DNA of 64,000 nt, taken from the NCBI RefSeq assembly GCF_000006405.1, contig NW_003200415.1, forward strand, positions 166,753-230,752, given 5' to 3'. Under the pieces are notes generated by a model that worked only from the letters and a program-made list of their open reading frames with translations, was not told where the DNA came from and did not search any database. The DNA comes from Perkinsus marinus ATCC 50983 (Eukaryota; Perkinsozoa; Perkinsida; Perkinsidae). Positions 56,729-64,000 of the stretch are shown piece by piece (the first letter of the stretch is position 1; each line of letters begins with the position of its first letter). The position numbers and the translations under genes are program-made.

Positions 56729-57538
56729 CTAATGGCATTGGTCGGCGATACAATAACCAACGGCTAGCTCGAAGACACCCACAAAGCCGAGAACCAGACC
56801 TTGGCCGAAGTGCTCATCAGTTGCAACATACCCGCAAAACTCTTCTAGATCCTTATTTCCATAGTCTCCACATGCACACTCCACCTGGCGGACGGCGAAC
56901 TCCAGCATCTTATTCGAGACCTTTTCGAAACAATCCCTGTCGCTGTGGAAAGGTTGATATGGGCAATACTCGAATCTGGTGAAGTCAACGAGTCGTCCGG
57001 GGACGATGGGATTGAAGAAAGAGTTGTAGGCGTCATGGGTCGGACACTGCTTAGTGCCGATGCATGCAGTGGTGGCGAGTTGAAGAGCACGGGAGCGCAT
57101 GAAGATGTAACCGTTCAAGAACTGGTCGAGCGAGGCGATTCCCTTCTTGAGGTGATCACAGAACTCGTCGGTGGGTGAGAAGTGATCTCTCCCAGGTGAC
57201 CTGGGGCCTGGGTCAGGTCCAGATCTCCGGCAAATCTCAGTGATCTGCTGGATGAAATACGCGTTGATGGCCGTACTGTGAATGGTTTTGCATTTAGAAC
57301 AGAACCGGTAGCGACCCCTTCCACTTGCAAGATCTCCGTCTCCGAGAACCTCATCCAGCTCACGACTATTGGGGTTAGGCGGTGGAGGAGCCTCCATCAG
57401 GGCTTTGTCTATGAACTTGTGGACATCCGGATTACCAAGGAGGGCCGTGAAGTTTGCAACTAGATCGTCAGCGGAAGGATCAGCCTGGGTGCTCAGGACA
57501 CCGGCGATGGTTGCGAAGATATTCAGCAGACGAGTCAT
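56729..57538 (-). CDS. Secreted protein with two saposin-like domains, paralogue 3 (inverted)
   Basis: 269 aa from the ATG at 57538. The signal peptide is [20 protein letters not shown]. The linker is short (GDGDLASGRGRYR). Domain 1: CSKC, EICRRS, DEFCDH, TACIGTKQC. Domain 2: YCPYQ, DCFEKV, CACGDY, EEFCGYV, GYCIADQCH, with all cysteines present. Between the third and fourth Cys of domain 1 there is an insertion, SGPDPGPRSPGRDHFSPT, absent from the others. Its DNA (about 57180-57230) contains the palindrome CCAGGTGACCTGG and an inverted CCTGACCCAGG/CCTGGGTCAGG pair. Transcribed opposite to paralogues 1 and 2. Confidence 0.75.
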   Translation of the reverse strand: MTRLLNIFATIAGVLSTQADPSADDLVANFTALLGNPDVHKFIDKALMEAPPPPNPNSRELDEVLGDGDLASGRGRYRFCSKCKTIHSTAINAYFIQQITEICRRSGPDPGPRSPGRDHFSPTDEFCDHLKKGIASLDQFLNGYIFMRSRALQLATTACIGTKQCPTHDAYNSFFNPIVPGRLVDFTRFEYCPYQPFHSDRDCFEKVSNKMLEFAVRQVECACGDYGNKDLEEFCGYVATDEHFGQGLVLGFVGVFELAVGYCIADQCH

Positions 57539-58330
57539 AGATGGTAGGGGTGAATATACTGAAGACGAGGACAAGCCAGTGGAAAGTTGGAGAGAAGCTC
57601 TCGATCGGGTCTGATGGAGGCTTACTCGCACGAATAACAAACAAAGTCGGGCTGCTTCGCGCGATGAGCAGCGTCACGTCACTCCTGAAGGAAGAGCGGG
57701 GCTCATGGAGACTGGTCTCGTGTGCGGTCGCAGCTAAATTAACGTAACGAAATGTACGGAGCTGCAGTTCCAATGGTGATAACTTATCAGTGATAAGACT
57801 CTCTCTCAGAATCCGCGGATGAGATGTTCCTTTGTCGAGATTCTCATGATCATGCGAGCGACGAGTCCGCTGTCATTTGTTAGAAATGTAGAGGAGAGTT
57901 GTAGAAAATGACGGACTGAAACTCAATTCTCAAAACGTGAGGCGTGACAAGAGTGGGTGGCGCAACATTGGTGGCGCAACATTGGTGGCGCAACATTATG
58001 ACGATGTATTCACCTACAATGAGACAACAACTGAGATATTATTCACAGAAATTTTCAAAGAGCATCAGCACTATCAGTTCGTTGGTGGTATCGCATGCAC
58101 TTCCTGCTTTGAGCTCCCTCCACGGCGCTGATTCCCACTATAATACTCGCGTTCTCATGACTTGTCTACATTCATGATTATCAGCTCCCCCAACGGATGA
58201 ATTGTTCCTTGCGAATTGAAACTCCCAATCCGGGAGAAAAGCTACTTGGAGCGCGGATCGCCACGAACGGTCAATGGCTTGTAGATGTCTTCTACTCAAC
58301 GATTCCTGTTGATGAGACTCTGCCATCGAG
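57539..58330. other. Inverted copy of the saposin-gene upstream flank
   Basis: Matches 34900-35588 and 42830-43550 in reverse. Contains a perfect 3 x 14-bp tandem repeat of GGTGGCGCAACATT at 57956-57997. Confidence 0.65.
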
Positions 58331-59320
58331 CCAACGGACTGCTAAGGAACGTTGCGTGGCAGGGCTAATCCAAGCAGTCATTGTTAAATCAAGCAAGTCC
58401 TGTAATATCAAGCAGACCTTGTTATCTCAAGCTCGCTATAGCGCATGGGGGATATACCAAGAATGGGAAAGGGCTTCGCGAGCGAAGCGAGCGAAGAGGA
58501 AAATCAAAGCGCAAAGATGTTCTACGTTTCCCAGCAATATGACCCTTCTCATATCACTCCAAGTAAAGCACTTTTGGAGAATCGGAAAGAGTTAACTAAG
58601 TAACTCAATGTTCTGGGTGCGAACTAATGGTTATTGAATATAGGACGTTGGGGATGTTGGGATCTGGAAAACGTACCCACATCCCCAGGCGAGCCAAGAT
58701 GTGAGGGGATTGTACTCGCAGTGGCGCGCTGATATTAGTTATGATGGTGCTACCACCAATTATCGATCAGTCATCTAAGTTCGTTCTACACAATATTATA
58801 TTATTGATATGTGATACGCATATTACGTGATTCTCGTCCGAAACTTCTGCGAGAGCTTCGGTTCGGAAGTTCCAGACACCAATCCAAGTGGTAGCGACTT
58901 GCTACTAGCAAGAATCGTCGTTGTTTTTTTCTTTGTAAGGTAAAGGGTCCAGCTTGGCTTCTTGACACAGGGTGCATGTTTTTATTACAGAATGAAACGT
59001 GCACGCAGTGATGTTCGATGTGTTATGGTCATTGAGGCATGATGTCTCAGCCTGAGACTCTCAGGTATCTATCGGCTGTTCAATGACGAGCAGTGTCACC
59101 CAACATACGGAAAGCACTCAAACAGTTCGGTTGCTAGTCTTGCCAGTCGATAAGTAACAATGACAAGGCGGGTCACACTGGCTGCCAAGGAGAAGCCATT
59201 CGAGGGAGAGTCGAACTCGCGTCATATTTTTCATTCTAGTGAAAACCTAATCGATGAGCGGGGCGCGCGCAATTTCACCGCCAGATTGTTCATCAGTTGC
59301 AGACATGCGGCGGAGATGTA
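58331..59320. other. Gene-poor spacer
   Basis: Only short frames. A 7+1+7 palindrome GTCTCAG-C-CTGAGAC lies at 59044-59058. Nothing else supported. Confidence 0.35.
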
Positions 59321-59640
59321 GACCTCGGAGTAGGAAGCGAGTGTGCCAAGGGCTTTCCCTAGTATTACTGGGTGTCAGCTTTGAGCACATCGACGGCTTA
59401 CCGAGAGTTTGCTCTCCCCATTTTTTCACTGCTGGAGGTGAACCTCGGAGTAGGAAGCGAGTGTGCCAAGGGCTTTCCCTAGTATTACTGGGTGTCAGCT
59501 TTGAGCACATCGACGGCTTACCGAGAGTTTGCTCTCCCCATTTTTTCACTGCTGGAGGTGTCGCTGACGGAAGTAGATCTCCAAGTAGCAAGCGAGTGTG
59601 CCAACGGTGCTCCTTTGACGGTCGGGTGTCGAACTTGAGC
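59321..59640 (+). repeat. 120-bp tandem duplication with a third diverged unit
   Basis: 59321-59440 and 59441-59560 are identical apart from the first base. A diverged partial third unit (AAGCGAGTGTGCCAACGG) follows at about 59582. The unit is 40 codons, so the plus frame reads through (RKRVCQGLSLVLLGVSFEH repeated). There is no other evidence that it is coding. Confidence 0.9.
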
Positions 59641-61599
59641 TCACCGCAGGCTTAGCAAGAGGTACTTAGCGAGGAGTTTAGGTAGACCAATATGAAGTCT
59701 CACCATTTTTCGCTCAACATGTTTCATGTATGTGGTACAAGTACTGTTACGTTGTGTTTCCGAATCCGCTAATATTTTTGTTACGTGAGCCTGGTGTCCG
59801 AATCATCGAGCTTCTCCGATTTGATGGGCAACAAGAGAGGAGGGCGTCGCAAGCGCATGAATGCTCGGCAGGTAGGGAAAGCCACTGTACTAAAATCGTG
59901 ATCTTTATCACAATCATAGAAAGAAGAACATGAGGCTACCAGAGCGGAGTTGCAGAGACTTCAGGGAGAAATCTCTCGGTTGTAATGGGAACACCATGAG
60001 GCTTAGGTGACTGGGGGACATGCTCTCATGAGTACGCAGTGGAAGTGCTTAGGGGCACGCAGGACCCGTAAGTTTGCCACTTTATGCCTGTCTAACATTT
60101 GCCGTTCACATCATATATATTCCAGAGAATCGGGGACTCCCCACTGTCCGTAGAGGCCGCCCAACAAGGCGACGGGTCGGTGCTCTAGGTCGGTATCATT
60201 TCGCTGCTTCGGCGTCGCGTGCAGGTGACATGAGGATAACGCAACTCGTATTGTTAATGACCGTCATGCAGTTCCTGTCTCTGTTCACCGGGACCAGATA
60301 AGACAGGAGACTTATGCAGGCGACAGTGATGGCATAGACTCGGAATCTAGCATTGGAGAGAGACGTAAACACATCATGTCTTAATGGTTCCATATCAATT
60401 GAATGTGGACTCCCTATGGGAAAGATAGGAGTGATTATGTCAACAAGATTGTTTCTCAGACTTTTCTATCTTGTCGTGCATGCCAGGCATGGTGAACTTT
60501 TGCAGGGGATTGCCGGCCATGTGGGGCATAAGATGCTCTGTTTTTAGGACGCGTGCTCGATAGCATCCCTCGAAGGTAGTTCCCACTGGAGTAGTAGAAC
60601 TGCAACTGCCTCGGTCAACGATGGGGAATCTCTACTACAAGGTAGCAATTCGTCAGGAGAATCGGGATGTTACGAGCTCGGCGCAGTATAAAATACGATT
60701 GTTGTTAGCAGTGCTTACACACCATAGGTTGATGACTCAGGCCTCCCAAATGATATAGACGATGGTGACTGGCAAGAAGAATGACAGACGACGAAGCAAA
60801 CAGTGATGAAGCAAGCTCGGTGAGCGCAAGCTGCTCGTCGATGCAATTCCGGAATGAATCTATTCCGAGCGTCGCTTGGCAGAATGAAGGGAACATAAGT
60901 CCTCGTTCATCCGAAGAGCAAAGTAAGGAGTACAGGAGGAATCATCTGTAGAATGAGTATTCTCTACACCTCAAGGAAGCTCTCAGGTTTAATCTGGCCA
61001 GTGGCTGATCACTGGTGATTTGTATGAATTGGACTTCAGTCTGCAGCTTGTGACCTGGGTATTAGTGTACCTCTCAATACGGTGATAACGGATATTAATA
61101 CTTCTTCATGTCAACTGCCATTCCTAAGAGAACATCCCGTTGCGAAATGAATGTAAAAAATGTTTCATGATATATGCGGATACTGTTCAGCTCCGAGTTG
61201 ATTGAGGGATATACCTGGTGTTGCTGCTTTGAAGGACAGAGCACGAATGTGCCTTGATTGTGCTCCATTTGACAACGAAAACATAAAGTTGACGCAGTAT
61301 GTAACAGATTTTATATTACCGGCGAAGCAAGTTACAATAGTTACTTGTAATCCCAAGCACACCGCGCTGCTTGGAATAACAAGCTGTGCATGGCTCTCGC
61401 AATCCCTGCTTGCAATAACCTCTTCTGCTTGTAATAAACCAATTTCGCCGAATAGAAACTGGATTTGAACTCCACACTGATCTATGATCTTAGATCATGA
61501 ACCCAACACGCGAAGAAGCGCAAGATTCGGATTTCTACGACCAAATGAATGGTAATAGAGACCGTGTGACATAATCTTCTCACAGAGACACAGAGTGGT
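59641..61599. other. Gene-poor spacer
   Basis: Several short frames on both strands, none with family similarity or convincing splice joins. One short peptide frame at 60231-60301 has a hydrophobic stretch (LVLLMTVMQFLSLF). Unassigned. Confidence 0.3.
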
Positions 61600-62250
61600 G
61601 GTGCCAGAATTCGCTGGAACGGTGTAATACAATCCGGCAATCGCAACTTTTTGCTAATGTTGCGGGTTTGCCAAATGCTATAATTCCTGGCAGTCTCACT
61701 TTTTTGCTCATTTGTATGTGCTGCTTTTTCAGTTACAAAGTAGCAACCACATTTACACCCTAGCAATTTCTGGTATAGGTTTTAGCAACCAAATGTTGAA
61801 AGTAGCAAATTCGAAAGTGTTTTCCAGCAAGTCGCTCTTTTTTGCTCTTTTTTTGCTGCATTGTATATTCCCCCGGAATGTTTTACACCCTGGCACTTTT
61901 GCCCAAATGTGCTTCGCCCGCACATTTTCGTTATTCTGGCAAGTTGTGCTCATTTGCTGTTTAATATGTTTCGCGTTGTAATAATATAATCTGGCACCTT
62001 TCAAGGTTTGCTCTTGTGTGATGTTCCTGCATGAAATATACAAATTGGCAGTGGCCGGTATGTGACAATGCTGCGCTACTTTCATGTTTTGGCTATTTGC
62101 TCTCTTGTAACTTACGCCCTGCGGGAATATATACTAGCGTTTTGCTCACTCGCTCAAACTGCGTCTCTGTTGGGGTTATTAGCAAACTTATCATTTTGCA
62201 TTATTCGTACGAGCAATATACAATCGAGCAAACATAGTTATGGGATAGCG
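61600..62250. repeat. AT-rich patch packed with GCAA/TTGC motifs
   Basis: Roughly two dozen occurrences of AGCAA/TTGCT or close forms in 650 bp (AGTAGCAACC, TTTTAGCAACC, AGTAGCAAAT, TTTTTTGCTC, CGAGCAATAT and so on), on both strands. No constant repeat unit. Confidence 0.6.
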
Positions 62251-63780
62251 TTTCTCGTTCGATTACGGTATTACGCCTTATATCTTACGCTCCAGAACAT
62301 GTTCATGCCCTGTGCACTTACTAAGTATCTTATCTATCAAAGGTGTCACACTTTGTGTCTCACTTCAAGTGAGTCACTTAGTATCGGGTCAAAGCGTGAT
62401 AGCACTCTAGTGAGATATATCATTCACTCCGAAGACAGCGCGAGTGATGATCAATGCTGAATACCAAACACATGATTGCTCTTGCATGTCGTGATTGAAT
62501 CAGATGAGATAACAGTTAAAGTGAGTCCCATCTTCGAGTATCCTCCCTCTTTTAGCATCGTATCAGTTGTGTCTCATGGTTTGGTACGATTGTACGAATT
62601 GACGACTCAACAATACCCAGAAGTTAAACCCTAAAGTAGGCATTACGTAAGTATTACGGGCAACTTTGACATTCTACACGAGAAACATTCACTCATGGGC
62701 AGTGGCACTCATCGGAGCGTCTTCGTGGAGCTATTGTTATGGACTTCGCAGAGGTGCCGAAGGATTGTACAGGGGAAACGCAACACGGACTAAATTACTG
62801 ATTATGAACTCTACAGCCCTCCGCACACAATATTCACTCCCGGGCACCACTAGAGGGCCTTCATAGAGATACTATTAAGGGCTACAAGAGAAGCATATTG
62901 AGAAACGTCCAAATTTTTCTCTACCAATCACCGAGACAGCTACTTGTAGCAACTACAACAGCTGGGCACCACTGACTCAGTGGCACCGAGGAGCCTACCT
63001 TACTGCGAGTGCGTACATGGTCGCCAGTCTCCAATGATGGGAGAAACTACTCCGATTCCTCACGCTCGTCCTCTTTCGACCGCTTCTGCTGCAATTCTTT
63101 TGCCGCGTGGCTCTCATACTCCTCCACCAATAAAATAGCATTGTTGTTAGGCGAGTACTTTCGCATTATCTCCTCACATCTGGTACCTCGGGAGAACTTG
63201 TTCAGCACCGGGTAGATGCGGAGTGCTAACTTAGCACTGCTAAGCCAGCCTGCCTCTTTCCTCGATAGTCTCGTTCGCGAGGGGCATCTTTCTGCAATGA
63301 CCAGTATTTGCTCAGACTATAGGCCATGTAAGGATCAGGATGCGTGTATGAAAGTCACGACATCTCGCATGGGCACCACTGGGGTGCCTGCAATACAGCA
63401 CTGCACTGCAGATGAGTGATCCGTGTTGATCCAAATAAGTGATCTCGGATCACTCAGTACGAGTGATTCCGCCCAATACGAACTACCATCTAAACACAAA
63501 TCCGCTCCCTCGTCCTTCTGTGACCATGTGCGGATTGCAATGATGTGGAAAATATGAAAATCCAACGAACCCTTAACGAATCTAAGTCTTTACTAACGAC
63601 CTACTACCACTTACAATAGTCCATCCATCATCCTCCCAGTGCTGCAACTATACTTATCTATATCGACAGAACCAAAGAACTTTGCGAAATAGTCACCACT
63701 CAGAGACTTCGGAACTATAATGCAATGCTCAACACAATCACCAACAACCCACCAAGGTTCGACTCTCGCGTGCGAAATTT
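62251..63780. other. Gene-poor spacer
   Basis: Chained odd palindromes occur at 63223-63244 (GTGCTAA-C-TTAGCAC overlapping CTTAGCA-C-TGCTAAG). A phrase near 63465 (CCGCCCAATACGAA) resembles the 45450 repeat. No gene supported. Confidence 0.35.
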
Positions 63781-64000
63781 CAATTTCTTCTTCCGATTAT
63801 AAAACAGCAAAAATTTGCTCCATTGCGGGGTTGCCCATTCGTAAAGCGGCAAATTGCTCCTCTGAAAAGTAGCAATTTGCTCAATAGCAGAAGGGGCAAT
63901 TTATTGGTTTGCCCCTTTTTTGAGCAATATTGCTCAATTTTGTTACATAGTAGCACTTCACATAGCAGCAACTTTTGTATATTGTAGCAAATTTCTGAAA
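63781..64000. repeat. Second GCAA/TTGC-rich patch at the window end
   Basis: Contains AACAGCAAAAATTTGCTCC, AAAGTAGCAATTTGCTC, GAGCAATATTGCTCAA and TTGTAGCAAATT. Similar in motif and spacing to 61600-62250; truncated by the window edge. Confidence 0.6.

Overview
The window reads as nuclear DNA of a compact, intron-rich alveolate, most probably a perkinsid (Perkinsus-like). Three things support this. Nearly every confident gene is cut by very short GT-AG introns (43-50 nt). The gene set mixes axonemal (CFAP43-like), basal transcription (TFIIE-alpha), ribosome-biogenesis (WDR18/IPI3) and SUF iron-sulfur genes. A relic of the dinoflagellate/perkinsid spliced-leader sequence sits in front of an intronless gene copy at 46186-46206. 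The assignment is an inference; no rRNA or mitochondrial marker is present. Where I give exon joins, I worked them out by hand from reading frame and splice dinucleotides. || Positions 1-32000 are a housekeeping gene block. In order: a nine-exon unknown gene (+), a long CFAP43-like axonemal protein (+), a secreted or signal-anchored unknown protein (-), a SufD-like protein (-), a multi-KH RNA-binding protein (-), TFIIE-alpha (+), WDR18/IPI3 (+), a TIP41/TIPRL protein (+), an MFS transporter (+) and a DGAT1-type acyltransferase (+). Two families of small non-autonomous elements sit in the introns and spacers. Family A is hAT-like, with ends CAGTGTGGGAATATG and 8-bp target duplications. Family B has GGAGTTTCACCCG ends. 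In TFIIE-alpha and WDR18, element ends supply splice sites. || Positions 32000-58000 are an accessory, duplication-rich region. It holds three paralogues of a secreted protein with two saposin-like domains (one inverted), a coiled-coil gene in two copies, broken partial copies of the neighbouring DGAT1 gene, a decayed hAT transposase, another transposase-like ORF pair, a spliced-leader-tagged retrocopy, a PHD-finger gene beside a 100-N assembly gap, and a small membrane protein gene. || The most unusual signal is a dense population of perfect inverted repeats whose arms (8-18 nt) are separated by exactly one nucleotide. I counted 21 between 32.3 and 42.75 kb, where about 0.16 would be expected by chance. 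Comparing duplicated segments shows that individual palindromes are present in one copy and absent in the other. In at least one case one arm is ancestral sequence and the other is new. This suggests a local snap-back or template-switch process that writes perfect odd-centred palindromes. || Positions 58000-64000 are gene-poor and AT-rich. They contain a 120-bp in-frame tandem duplication and two patches packed with GCAA/TTGC motifs.
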